Shown here in pieces: positions 34,588 to 42,354 of a stretch of 64,000 nucleotides of DNA (its first letter is position 1; each line of letters opens with the position of its first letter). The notes beneath the pieces were generated by a model, which saw only the letters and a list, made by a program, of their open reading frames with translations, had not been told where the DNA came from and ran no database searches. The position numbers were made by a program, and so were the translations under genes. Source of the stretch: Rufibacter psychrotolerans (lineage in GTDB: Bacteria; Bacteroidota; Bacteroidia; Cytophagales; Hymenobacteraceae); assembly GCF_016924645.1 (NCBI RefSeq), contig NZ_JAFFJV010000015.1:1-64000 (forward strand), in the 5' to 3' direction.

Positions 34588-34595
34588 CGAAAGTA
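34588..34595 (-). promoter_or_regulatory. -7-like box TACTTTCG for prmA
   Basis: One mismatch from TAnnTTTG on the minus strand, 56 bp upstream of prmA; identical to the box before the M61 gene. Confidence 0.35.
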
Positions 34596-34610
34596 AGAGG
34601 AATATCTTGC

Positions 34611-34646
34611 GTTTTAGGCTTATTTCTAGAAAATAGAGCAAAAAGC
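34611..34646. repeat. 36-bp palindromic repeat, copy 19
   Basis: GTTTTAGGCTTATTTCT, AG, AAAATAGAGCAAAAAGC, upstream of prmA. Confidence 0.8.
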
Positions 34647-34705
34647 CCGAAAAGATTTTTTCGGCCCGCTGGGCCCGGCAGCAATAAGGGAACCATATAA
34701 AAGCA

Positions 34706-34740
34706 GTTAGGGCCTGTTTTGGAGAAAACAGGCCCTAAAC
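34706..34740. repeat. 36-bp palindromic repeat, copy 20
   Basis: GTTAGGGCCTGTTTTGG then AGAAAACAGGCCCTAAAC. The stem is perfect over 14 bp; one T is lost in the left arm, giving 35 bp. It lies 60 bp past the tpiA stop and 60 bp from copy 19. Confidence 0.9.
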
Positions 34741-34798
34741 ATAGAATTAGAACTATATAACTATTCGGGTGGCCGCCTGGTCACCCCTTCGGCAGAAA

Positions 34799-35563
34799 CT
34801 AGAAAGATTTGATGATGTCGGTAAAGTCTCTTGACTTAAGTGAGGCTCCGCCAATGAGGCCGCCGTCTACGTCTGGCTGCGCGAACAATTCTTTGGCGTT
34901 GCCCGGGTTGGCACTGCCACCGTACAAGATGGTTTTGTTGTAAGCCGCCTCGGCATCAAAAATGCGCGACAGTTCTTCTCTGATGCTGGCGTGCATCTCC
35001 TGCGCCTGCTGGCTGCTGGCGGTACGGCCCGTACCAATGGCCCAGATGGGCTCGTAGGCAATTACAATCTGGTCAAACTCTTCGTTGCTCAGGTGCGCTA
35101 CCGTTTCGCGGAGCTGTTGGTTCACGTATTTGAAGTGGTCTTCGGCCTCACGTACCTCCAGGGGCTCGCCGCAGCAGAAGATCGGCTTAATGCCTTCTTT
35201 CAGGGCCGCTTTCATTTTTTGCAGGAGCAGATCAGCGTCTTCATTGTGGTACTGACGACGCTCTGAGTGGCCTACCAGCACGTACTCCACGCCTACCGAT
35301 TTCAACATCGCCGCCGATACCTCGCCGGTATAAGCGCCGCTTTCGTGCGCACTCACGTCCTGTGCCGCCAAATGCAGGCGCGGGTTGCCCTGGATCAGCT
35401 TACTGATGGATTGAAGAAACGGGAATGGGGGCGTGACAATCACTTCCACGTTGTCATTGGTGACCTCGTCTTTCACCATGTTATCAATCTCGCTTACCAG
35501 CGCCTGGGCCTCCTGGTAGGTTTTGTTCATTTTCCAGTTACCGGCAACAATGTTTTTTCTCAT
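34799..35563 (-). CDS. tpiA: Triosephosphate isomerase
   Basis: A 254-residue glycolytic TIM-barrel enzyme. The N-terminal GNWKMNKT (with the substrate-binding Asn-Lys), His in GHSERR, the catalytic Glu in AYEPIWAIGTG, and the phosphate loop YGGSANPGNAKE are intact. ATG 35563 (MRKNIVAGNWKMN) is the expected start; 25 further upstream codons are rejected because they cross the promoter. An exact TAAATTTG box ends 5 bp upstream of this ATG. Confidence 0.97.
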   Translation of the reverse strand: MRKNIVAGNWKMNKTYQEAQALVSEIDNMVKDEVTNDNVEVIVTPPFPFLQSISKLIQGNPRLHLAAQDVSAHESGAYTGEVSAAMLKSVGVEYVLVGHSERRQYHNEDADLLLQKMKAALKEGIKPIFCCGEPLEVREAEDHFKYVNQQLRETVAHLSNEEFDQIVIAYEPIWAIGTGRTASSQQAQEMHASIREELSRIFDAEAAYNKTILYGGSANPGNAKELFAQPDVDGGLIGGASLKSRDFTDIIKSF

Positions 35564-35568
35564 AGTAG

Positions 35569-35576
35569 CAAATTTA
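35569..35576 (-). promoter_or_regulatory. -7 box TAAATTTG for tpiA
   Basis: Exact consensus on the minus strand ending 5 bp before the ATG; supports the short-leader start at 35563. Confidence 0.6.
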
Positions 35577-35606
35577 TGAAAGGAAAAGCCGCCTTCAGGC
35601 AGCCGT

Positions 35607-35642
35607 GTTTTTAGGTTCTTTTCAGGAAAACAGGGCAAAAAC
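35607..35642. repeat. 36-bp palindromic repeat, copy 21
   Basis: GTTTTTAGGTTCTTTTC, AG, GAAAACAGGGCAAAAAC, between tpiA and the lycopene cyclase gene. Confidence 0.85.
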
Positions 35643-35709
35643 GCTCCACCCTGCCGCCGCTAAGTTAAGGATTTGTGGCTGATCTAAACGCCAGGGCCGG
35701 TTTTTGTGG

Positions 35710-36861
35710 CTACACGTGCAGGCTTTCTTTGAGGGCGGCAGGCAGAAAGATACTTTTCTCCACGGCGTTCATGATCCGGAAATCTTCCCAGAAGGAGGTC
35801 TCTTCGTTCAGGAACTTGAGGATGAGCGGGGCGGGCAGTTTGCTGAACAGGTCATGAAACACCTGCCGCGGCTCCTGTTTTTTCTCCAGCAACACCCGCA
35901 GAAAGATACTGTCATACAGGCCAAACTTGTTGAACCCGGCTCCTTTACCCGCCAGCGGCTCTTTGCCCTGCGCCAGATTGCGGGCAATAGCGGAGCACTG
36001 CCGTTGAATAAAGCTGAAGGTGTACCCAGTGGAAGCCTTGGTAGCTCCTCCCGCCGTACCGATATTGATGACCTTTTCGCTCAGCTTCTTAGGAAAAGGC
36101 GCATCGGTCATGGGAATAATCCCGGACTCCTCGTGCGTAATCTCATACTCCGTGAGGTGCAGAAAATCTCGGAGATAGGCTTTTAGTTCCCGGTCATACG
36201 CTTCCTGGGGCAGCTCCGTCTCTGAAAAACCGGTGTACTCTACCAGCGCCTCGTGTGCGTTGGTGGGCAGCACGTACATAAAGCGGCAATCGTGGTGCTG
36301 CTCCACCCGGAAATCCATCAAAGTAGGTTCTGCGGGGTTGAAGGCGGGTTTGGCAGTTTTGATGAAAATGCCCTTGAAATGCTGCACCATGTAATGCTTC
36401 TTGGGCAGCTTCTTGATTTTGAAGAAGGCACTGTTAAACACGTACTGCGCTTGGTACACGCCTTGTTTGCCGTGCACCACGCCGTTTGGTTCTACCCGCA
36501 CGATGTCTTCCTGCCTGAACTCTACGTTGGGATGCTTTTTTAACAACCCGAGGCAATGCTGGTAAAACGCGAGGCTGTCCAGCATTTTGTACTGGTACGG
36601 ACTTATGTCCAGCAGCCTGGAAAACGTGGGGGAATGAAAATACAAGGCAGACCACTTGCTCTTGAGGCAGCTCTCAAACGGACTTTCCTCAGTTTGCCAG
36701 AAACACCAGGTGCGGTCATTGGTTTGCTTGGCATCGCGGTCCAGCAGCAGAATACGCTTGTTTCGCAAAGGCTCCTGTTCCAGCAAATAGCACAGCAGGC
36801 TCAGGCCCGCCGCCCCGGCCCCGGCAATGATGTAGTCATAGGTGCGTGGATTATCCGGCAT
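35710..36861 (-). CDS. crtY: Lycopene beta-cyclase family protein
   Basis: A 383-residue flavoprotein that closes the ionone rings of lycopene. The N-terminal FAD-binding fold YDYIIAGAGAAGLSLL, the RTWCFWQ segment and GTAGGATKASTGYTF near 275 are typical of the CrtY/CrtL family. It overlaps the upstream CruF-like gene by 11 bases, so the two are translated together. Together they indicate a pathway to a cyclic, possibly hydroxylated C40 carotenoid, consistent with a red or pink bacterium; the phytoene genes are not in the window. Confidence 0.9.
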   Translation of the reverse strand: MPDNPRTYDYIIAGAGAAGLSLLCYLLEQEPLRNKRILLLDRDAKQTNDRTWCFWQTEESPFESCLKSKWSALYFHSPTFSRLLDISPYQYKMLDSLAFYQHCLGLLKKHPNVEFRQEDIVRVEPNGVVHGKQGVYQAQYVFNSAFFKIKKLPKKHYMVQHFKGIFIKTAKPAFNPAEPTLMDFRVEQHHDCRFMYVLPTNAHEALVEYTGFSETELPQEAYDRELKAYLRDFLHLTEYEITHEESGIIPMTDAPFPKKLSEKVINIGTAGGATKASTGYTFSFIQRQCSAIARNLAQGKEPLAGKGAGFNKFGLYDSIFLRVLLEKKQEPRQVFHDLFSKLPAPLILKFLNEETSFWEDFRIMNAVEKSIFLPAALKESLHV

Positions 36862-37516
36862 AGAAGAGCTCTACAAGGTTCAGCAGCAAGAAAAAAACGA
36901 ATTGTATCAGCAGGAAATAAGGCGCTAGTCGGTTCTGCGAGTTTCTGAGCAGCGGGATAAGTACCAGCACAAATAAAAAGCTGAAGACGTACCAGCTTAT
37001 ATAATTCTGCAGGGGGGCAGCCTGCGCTTCCCAGTACCAGAAATCGAATTTCTCGCAGACCTGCTCAATCAGAAAATCAATGCTCACGGGCATGGCTGCC
37101 GCTACCGCCGCTTTTACCAGAAAAGGCTTTTGCCAGGTATTCACCACCGTAGCCGCTGCAAAACACAGCGCCGCCCAGTTCATGCCAATGAGCCAGGGCA
37201 CCCCCATGAACTTCGGCCCGAAGGCATCGCCGTAGAAATAAGCCCCAAACACATTCCCCGTGGCTACGCCGATGACCTCAGCGGTAAACCCTACCAGAAA
37301 CACACCTATCACCCCGGCTACCATCTTCCACGTTAGTCCCTGGTGGTTCCAGAACAACAGCGCCGTGGCTAAAATCAGGTTTAGTGGGGTATTGCTCAGA
37401 AACCAATCTCGGTACGGCGTGTAGAACCCAATGAGTCCGCACCCGTGAAACAGGCATAGCACCCCCACCGACAGGAAAAGCTTGTTAATAGGCAAAGGCA
37501 CAGAAAGGTCTTTCAT
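36851..37516 (-). CDS. CruF-like carotenoid biosynthesis membrane protein
   Basis: A 221-residue inner-membrane protein with about seven hydrophobic helices. It resembles the DUF422/CruF family (carotenoid 1',2'-hydratase or bisanhydrobacterioruberin hydratase): GVATGNVFGAYFYGDAFGPKFMGVPWLIGMNW is characteristic, with FDFWYWE and PLQNYISWY later. I set the start at MKDLSVPLPINK (37516); 27 upstream codons lack family-like sequence. A CAATTTTG near-match to the -7 box lies just before it. Overlaps the crtY start by 11 bases. Confidence 0.85.
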   Translation of the reverse strand: MKDLSVPLPINKLFLSVGVLCLFHGCGLIGFYTPYRDWFLSNTPLNLILATALLFWNHQGLTWKMVAGVIGVFLVGFTAEVIGVATGNVFGAYFYGDAFGPKFMGVPWLIGMNWAALCFAAATVVNTWQKPFLVKAAVAAAMPVSIDFLIEQVCEKFDFWYWEAQAAPLQNYISWYVFSFLFVLVLIPLLRNSQNRLAPYFLLIQFVFFLLLNLVELFYAG

Positions 37517-37655
37517 TCCCAAAATTGATTTCCAACTAGGCGTACGCGAGAGATGGCAATATAGTGAACCGGTTTGAGAAAGATTTGTTCGCGGCATCGA
37601 CCTCTTCTGTCAGTGAAATATAAACACAGGAAGGTCTAGTTCTTTTGTGGCCTCC

Positions 37656-37691
37656 GTTTTTGGCCTGATTTCAGAAAAAGAGCCGCTACAC
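37656..37691. repeat. 36-bp palindromic repeat, copy 22
   Basis: GTTTTTGGCCTGATTTC, AG, AAAAAGAGCCGCTACAC. The right arm is partly decayed. Confidence 0.7.
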
Positions 37692-37829
37692 GGTGATACT
37701 TTCTTCAGCTGCTCCAGAGGAAATTGTTTCCAAATCAGCTGAAAGTATCTAAGCCGCATAAGGTTTTACGGTTGGCAAATGCTTGTCTAGTTTGTTCCAA
37801 GGTTCTTACAGGACGACAAAAGCAGAGGA

Positions 37830-37912
37830 AACCCACCCCTACCCCTCCCAGGAGGGGAGTCTCCAAAGCCCTATGCAGTGTACTCCCCCTCCTGGGAGGG
37901 GCAGGGGTGGGT
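37830..37912. repeat. C/G-rich inverted repeat pair, copy 3
   Basis: AACCCACCCCTACCCCTCCC... (37830-37860) faces ACTCCCCCTCCTGGGAGG... (37882-37912) across only 21 bp. One extra C separates the arms from perfect complementarity. Confidence 0.88.
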
Positions 37913-37938
37913 AGCACGTTTGGCAAGTCATTCACATA

Positions 37939-37972
37939 AAAAGCCTGCGCAGAATGTACTTCGCAGGCTTTT
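37939..37972. terminator. Hairpin AAAAGCCTGCG/CGCAGGCTTTT
   Basis: An 11-bp stem with a 12-base loop. It is oriented to terminate uvrA transcription, 64 bp past the stop. With the repeats it fills the 519-bp gap 37517-38035, where I see no gene. Confidence 0.7.
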
Positions 37973-37984
37973 GACAAGACTTCC

Positions 37985-38020
37985 ATTTTGGGCCTATTTT
38001 CCAGAAACAGAGCCAAAAAC
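37985..38020. repeat. 36-bp palindromic repeat, copy 23
   Basis: ATTTTGGGCCTATTTTC, CA, GAAACAGAGCCAAAAAC, ending 15 bp from the uvrA stop. Confidence 0.85.
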
Positions 38021-38035
38021 AGCCACTAAACGGGT

Positions 38036-40855
38036 TTACGCCTCTAACTTAGGCTTCAGGTACTTGGCGGTATGGTTATCTTCCAGTTTCACCATGTCTT
38101 CTGGGGTGCCTTCAAACAGCAGGTGACCGCCGTTGGTACCGCCTTCGGGGCCCAGGTCAATGATCCAGTCGGCGCATTTCACAATGTCCATGTTGTGCTC
38201 AATCACCAGCACGGTATTGCCGTTTTCCACCAGGGCATTCAGGGCTTTCAAAAGCTTGCTGATGTCATGGAAGTGCAGACCGGTGCTGGGCTCGTCAAAA
38301 ATGAACAGAATGTTGTCGTTGTGCGGCGTGGCTCCTTTGGTCAGGAACGAAGCCAGTTTCACGCGCTGCGCCTCGCCACCAGACAATGTATTGCTAGACT
38401 GCCCTAACCGGATGTAGCCCAAGCCTACGTCTTGCAGCGGCTTCAGTTTCTCCAGAATCTTAGGCTGGTCTTTGAAGAAAATCAAGCTGTCATCAATGGT
38501 CATGTCCAGCACCTCAGAGATGTTCTTCTCATGGTACTGAATGTCCAGGATGTCTTGCTTGAACTTCTGTCCGCCGCAACCTTCACAGGTCAGGTAGATG
38601 TCGGCCATGAACTGCATCTCAATCTTCACCTGCCCTTCGCCTTGGCACACCTCGCAGCGGCCGCCTTCAATGTTGAAGGAGAAGTGCGACGGCTTAAACC
38701 CACGCGCTTTGGCCAACGGCTGATCGGCGTAGAGCGAGCGGATGGCGTCATAGGCTTTCACGTAGGTCACCGGGTTAGAGCGCGATGATTTTCCGATGGG
38801 GTTCTGGTCCACAAACTCCACGTGCGACACTTTGTTGATATCGCCGGTGAGTTTATCAAATTTTCCCGTGGCATCGGCGTGGCCGCCCAAGGCTTTGATG
38901 AGCGACGGGGCCAGAATCTTCTTGATGAGGGTTGATTTTCCGGAGCCGCTCACGCCCGTTACCACCGTCATCACGTTCAGCGGAAACTTCACGCTCACGT
39001 TTTTGAGGTTGTTTTCGCGCGCGCCGTGCACCTCTACGCAGTTGCGCCACGGCCGGCGGGTAGCCGGAACCGACACTTCCATGCGGCCGCTCAGGTAACG
39101 CCCGGTGTAGGTATCGCTTTTTAGCAATTCCTGGAACGTACCCTGGAACTGGAGATTTCCGCCACCAGAACCAGCCTCCGGACCAATGTCCAAGACCTGA
39201 TCGGCTACTTCCATCATGCCTTCCTCGTGCTCCACCACAATCACGGTGTTGCCCATCTGCTGCAAGGAGCGCAACACGCCAATGAGCTGATCCGCGTCTT
39301 TGGGGTGCAGCCCGATGCTGGGTTCGTCCAGAATATACATGGAACCCACCAGCGCACTACCCAACGAGGTTGCCAGGTTAATGCGTTGGCTCTCGCCCCC
39401 GGAAAGAGTGTTAGAAAGTCTGTTAAGGGTCAAGTAGCCCAAGCCCACGCGCACCAGGTAACTCAGGCGGTTGGTGATTTCGGTCACCAGACGCTCGGCC
39501 ACGGCCATGTCATGCTCGCTCAGGCTCAGGTTCTGGAAGAACTCCAGCGCCTTGGTTACGGGCATGAGTACCAGATCGGTGATGCTTTTGCCGTCTACTT
39601 TCACGTAGCTGGCGTCTTTGCGCAGCCTGCTGCCTTTGCAGTCGGGGCAGGTAGTGCGGCCACGGTAACGGCTCAGCAGCACGCGGTACTGAATCTTATG
39701 CGTCTGTGCCTGTACGTGCTTGAAAAAGTCGTTAAGACCACCGAAGTACTTGTTACCGGTCCAGAGCAGTTCTTGCTGTTCCTCGGTGAGTTCATTATAC
39801 GGGCGGTGGATAGGAAAATCGAAGCGAACGCCGTTTTTGAGCAAGGGCTGCAGCCATTCGTTCTGTTTCTCGGTGCGCCAGGGGGCTACGGCTCCCTCAT
39901 ACACGGTAAGGCTTTTGTCTGGGATGACCAGGTCAGGATCAATGCCCAGCACGCTGCCCCAACCTTCGCAGGTCTGGCAGGCGCCGTACGGGTTGTTGAA
40001 GCTGAAGAAGTTCACGCTGGGCTCCTCAAACACCATACCGTCCAGCTCAAAGCGGTTGGAGAACACGCGTTTCTCATCGCCAATCTGCACGTGGCATTCG
40101 TCGTGGCCCTCGTAGAAAGCGGTCTGCACCGAGTCTGACAAACGCATCTGCAGGTTTTCGGCTTCCTCGTCTTTCCGGACCACGGCGCGGTCAATCAGCA
40201 CGAACACTTCGCCCTTGGGCTCTGGTTTGCCCTCGGCAATGAGCTCTTCAATGAAGAAGGGTTCGCCGTTCAGAATTACGCGGGAATAGCCTTTCTGCAA
40301 GAGCAAATCCAGTTCTTTGCTGAGTTTACGGTCTTTGCTCTGCTGCAGCGGTGCCAGAATCATGAGGCGGGTGCCGTCTTCCAGGCCCATCAAGAAGTCC
40401 ACCACGCTGGTGACGGTGTCTTTCTTCACTTCCTGCCCCGAAACCGGCGAAATGGTTTTGCCAATGCGGGCGTACAGCAGCTTGAGATAGTCGTAAATCT
40501 CGGTGCTGGTGCCCACGGTAGAGCGGTTGTTACGGATGCTCACCTTCTGCTCAATGGCAATGGCCGGGCTGATGCCGCGGATGTAGTCCACATCGGGCTT
40601 GTCCATGCGGCCCAGGAACTGGCGGGCGTAGGAGCTCAAGCTCTCCACGTACATGCGCTGCCCCTCGGCATACAAGGTGTCAAAGGCCAGGGAAGATTTG
40701 CCCGAGCCGGAAAGCCCGGTGACTACGATGAACTGATTGCGCGGCAGGGCCACGCTCAGGTTCTTCAGGTTATGGACGCGGGCCCGTTTGATGATGATGT
40801 GCTCGCGGGCGTCCAGCGCGTCTAGTTCGGTATCTTGAATGAGATCTTCTGTCAT
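38036..40855 (-). CDS. uvrA: Excinuclease ABC subunit A
   Basis: A 939-residue DNA-damage recognition ATPase of nucleotide excision repair. Two ABC modules are complete: Walker A GLSGSGKSSLAFDT and GVSGSGKSTLIKK, signatures LSGGESQRINLA and LSGGEAQRVKLA, and two Walker B/D-loop segments (ILDEPSIGLHP, FDEPSTGLHF). Zinc-finger cysteines appear as CQTCEGWG, CPDCKGSR and CEVCQGEGQ...CEGCGG. The length is normal. It acts with UvrB and UvrC, neither of which is in the window. Confidence 0.97.
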   Translation of the reverse strand: MTEDLIQDTELDALDAREHIIIKRARVHNLKNLSVALPRNQFIVVTGLSGSGKSSLAFDTLYAEGQRMYVESLSSYARQFLGRMDKPDVDYIRGISPAIAIEQKVSIRNNRSTVGTSTEIYDYLKLLYARIGKTISPVSGQEVKKDTVTSVVDFLMGLEDGTRLMILAPLQQSKDRKLSKELDLLLQKGYSRVILNGEPFFIEELIAEGKPEPKGEVFVLIDRAVVRKDEEAENLQMRLSDSVQTAFYEGHDECHVQIGDEKRVFSNRFELDGMVFEEPSVNFFSFNNPYGACQTCEGWGSVLGIDPDLVIPDKSLTVYEGAVAPWRTEKQNEWLQPLLKNGVRFDFPIHRPYNELTEEQQELLWTGNKYFGGLNDFFKHVQAQTHKIQYRVLLSRYRGRTTCPDCKGSRLRKDASYVKVDGKSITDLVLMPVTKALEFFQNLSLSEHDMAVAERLVTEITNRLSYLVRVGLGYLTLNRLSNTLSGGESQRINLATSLGSALVGSMYILDEPSIGLHPKDADQLIGVLRSLQQMGNTVIVVEHEEGMMEVADQVLDIGPEAGSGGGNLQFQGTFQELLKSDTYTGRYLSGRMEVSVPATRRPWRNCVEVHGARENNLKNVSVKFPLNVMTVVTGVSGSGKSTLIKKILAPSLIKALGGHADATGKFDKLTGDINKVSHVEFVDQNPIGKSSRSNPVTYVKAYDAIRSLYADQPLAKARGFKPSHFSFNIEGGRCEVCQGEGQVKIEMQFMADIYLTCEGCGGQKFKQDILDIQYHEKNISEVLDMTIDDSLIFFKDQPKILEKLKPLQDVGLGYIRLGQSSNTLSGGEAQRVKLASFLTKGATPHNDNILFIFDEPSTGLHFHDISKLLKALNALVENGNTVLVIEHNMDIVKCADWIIDLGPEGGTNGGHLLFEGTPEDMVKLEDNHTAKYLKPKLEA

Positions 40856-40986
40856 AAGGAATTATAGCCTCTCCAGAACATTAACCGCGGCAGAATAATT
40901 CTGTTACACAGCCATAAAACGGCGGAAGGCTAAACCGCAAAGGTAGGTATACGCAACGGCATTTAGAAGGAAGCGCCTGAGGTTCT

Positions 40987-41022
40987 GTTTTATGGCTAAT
41001 TTGAAGAAAGCGAGCGGGAAAC
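40987..41022. repeat. 36-bp palindromic repeat, copy 24 (degenerate)
   Basis: GTTTTATGGCTAATTTG, AA, GAAAGCGAGCGGGAAAC. The length and both ends are conserved, the middle is not. It lies between uvrA and the THX gene. Confidence 0.5.
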
Positions 41023-41127
41023 ACCGGTAAAAACTTGCGCTAATTTGCCGGAGTTTGTAACTTTCTCTTCTTAGGTCTCGGAAGAGAGTACTCTGTTTTA
41101 ATGTTTCACTTACAAACCACAACCGTT

Positions 41128-41259
41128 ATGGGAAAAGGAGATAAAAAGAGTAGAAAAGGCAAAATCAGCAAAGGCTCTTTTGGCAACAGCCGCCCAAAGA
41201 AAGTCCAGAACAAAGCCTCCAAGGCTGCGAAGCTTGCACCAGCCAAAGCATCGGCCTAG
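41128..41259 (+). CDS. 30S ribosomal protein THX family
   Basis: A 43-residue, very basic protein: MGKGDKKSRKGKISKGSFGN followed by SRPKKVQNKASKAAK. The GKGDKK...GKI-x-x-G-x-FGN-x-RPKK pattern is that of the THX-type small-subunit proteins of Bacteroidota, related to Thx of Thermus, which binds in the 30S head. It ends in TAG and is followed 12 bp later by a strong hairpin. It is monocistronic. Its shortness makes it easy to miss. Confidence 0.88.
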   Translation: MGKGDKKSRKGKISKGSFGNSRPKKVQNKASKAAKLAPAKASA

Positions 41260-41270
41260 TCACCACGGTG

Positions 41271-41316
41271 AAACGGAGAGCCCCGCCAGAAATTGTTTTG
41301 GCGGGGCTCTCCGTTT
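41271..41316 (+). terminator. Terminator of the THX gene
   Basis: Perfect 18-bp stem AAACGGAGAGCCCCGCCA with a 10-base loop, ending TTTT. Confidence 0.9.
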
Positions 41317-41348
41317 TCAGCTTGTTTCCGGGGAAATAGCTTTGAGAC
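41313..41348. repeat. 36-bp palindromic repeat, copy 25 (degenerate)
   Basis: GTTTTCAGCTTGTTTCC, GG, GGAAATAGCTTTGAGAC. It overlaps the THX terminator's last four bases. Confidence 0.6.
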
Positions 41349-41383
41349 AGAAGGTTACCATAAGTGATGTGGCTAGTGACATA

Positions 41384-41416
41384 GACGCTCGTAGGAGCGG
41401 CGCACACTACGAGTTC
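41384..41416. repeat. 33-bp GC-rich element, copy a
   Basis: GACGCTCGTAGGAGCGGCGC then ACACTACGAGTTC. CTCGTAG pairs with CTACGAG. The following TTTTGAG is shared with the element at 11581. No heptamer array adjoins it. Confidence 0.8.
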
Positions 41417-41483
41417 TTTTGAGTCGGCGACAAACGTAATTTTACACTTTCACCTTTTACTTCCATCTTTCTCCCATTACCGC

Positions 41484-41491
41484 TATCTTTG
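41484..41491 (+). promoter_or_regulatory. -7 box TATCTTTG of the efflux cluster
   Basis: Exact TAnnTTTG, 24 bp upstream of the GTG start at 41516. It makes the TTG at 41489, which lies inside the box, an impossible start. Confidence 0.6.
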
Positions 41492-41515
41492 CCAACAGAA
41501 CCTCTTCCCCCTGTT

Positions 41516-41899
41516 GTGAAAGTCAGAGTTATCTTTTTTGCGGTATACCTCTTCCTGGGCTCCCTGCTGCCCAACTCTGATTTGCACGAGCTGTCCAAAA
41601 TCTCAGATTTGCTGCAGCACTACCAGACGCACATCGCCCTGAACGGCCAACTGAGCTTCACGGAGTTTCTGGACATGCACTACCAGGGCTCTGAAAACAC
41701 CCCCTCTGAAAAACACGACCGGCTCCCGCTCAAACAGATGGGCAACTCGGCGTACGATTATTTTGTGGCCATGCCGCTGCTGCAGCCTTTTTTCCAGGTG
41801 CAGGAAGCGCAGGAGCCACAGCAATTCACTTCTCATCCCCAATCCAGGGTTCCCGAGGCCTTCACCGGCAGTATCTGGCAACCTCCGCAGGTGGCGTAA
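41516..41899 (+). CDS. Small exported protein upstream of the metal efflux genes
   Basis: A 127-residue protein starting at GTG (MKVRVIFFAVYLFLGSLLPN), with a signal peptide or anchor at about 1-18. It continues SDLHELSKISDLLQHYQTHI and has several His (H-x-x-x-x-H type spacing) before an SFTEFLDMHYQGS segment. Similar short proteins are, as I recall, often found just before CzcA/CusA-type operons in Bacteroidota; their role is unknown, and metal binding through the histidines is a guess. The 455-bp gap before the pump gene contains repeats and may separate the transcripts. Confidence 0.7.
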   Translation: MKVRVIFFAVYLFLGSLLPNSDLHELSKISDLLQHYQTHIALNGQLSFTEFLDMHYQGSENTPSEKHDRLPLKQMGNSAYDYFVAMPLLQPFFQVQEAQEPQQFTSHPQSRVPEAFTGSIWQPPQVA

Positions 41900-41964
41900 C
41901 ACTTCTCCTTTTCTGGCTACATAAGCAGTCTGGCTACTTTCAAAAGCTGGATCTTCTCTCTTTT

Positions 41965-42051
41965 GTCATCCTGAAAGGATCTTGTGGGCGAACTATGATA
42001 GCGTTTCAGGAATGCTGCTGCCGTTCGCAACCGAGATCCTTCCAGGATGAC
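41965..42051. repeat. Long hairpin with GTCATCCTGAAAGGATCT arms
   Basis: GTCATCCTGAAAGGATCTTG (41965-41984) pairs with the complement ending CCAGGATGAC (42051), and GCGAAC with GTTCGC inside. The mismatches are few. The GTCATCCTGA...GGATCT type of repeat is known to me from other Bacteroidota intergenic regions. Confidence 0.75.
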
Positions 42052-42098
42052 CAAGAAAGGTCTGATCAATTCAGCCCTGTATGCAAAGCGTAAAATGC

Positions 42099-42134
42099 GT
42101 TTCTGACCTGTTTTCTGATAACCAGGCTACAAAC
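42099..42134. repeat. 36-bp palindromic repeat, copy 26
   Basis: GTTTCTGACCTGTTTTC, TG, ATAACCAGGCTACAAAC. Confidence 0.75.
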
Positions 42135-42143
42135 GCACGCCAG

Positions 42144-42178
42144 ACTCAGGACTCAGGACTCAGCACTCAAGACTCAGA
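42144..42178. repeat. Heptamer array 6 (ACTCAGG x5)
   Basis: Units ACTCAGG, ACTCAGG, ACTCAGC, ACTCAAG and ACTCAGA. It is joined by 11 bp to the 33-bp element at 42190. Confidence 0.85.
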
Positions 42179-42189
42179 ACCTATTGTTT

Positions 42190-42222
42190 GACCTCGTAGT
42201 GTGCGCAGCTCCTGCGAGCGTC
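42190..42222. repeat. 33-bp GC-rich element, copy b (left flank of the efflux operon)
   Basis: GACCTCGTAGTGTGCGCAGC then TCCTGCGAGCGTC. With heptamer array 6 it makes a unit of about 79 bp that reappears inverted at 47918-47987. Confidence 0.9.
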
Positions 42223-42354
42223 TCTGCCAATAAACCACCCAGCCGCAACCTCATTCACCTAGAAACCACTGCGCTACCACAAGCCGGAAGGTTCTCTCAT
42301 CCTGCTGCTATCCGCTCATAACCGGCGAACGCAGCTTCATTCCAACACAAGAAC

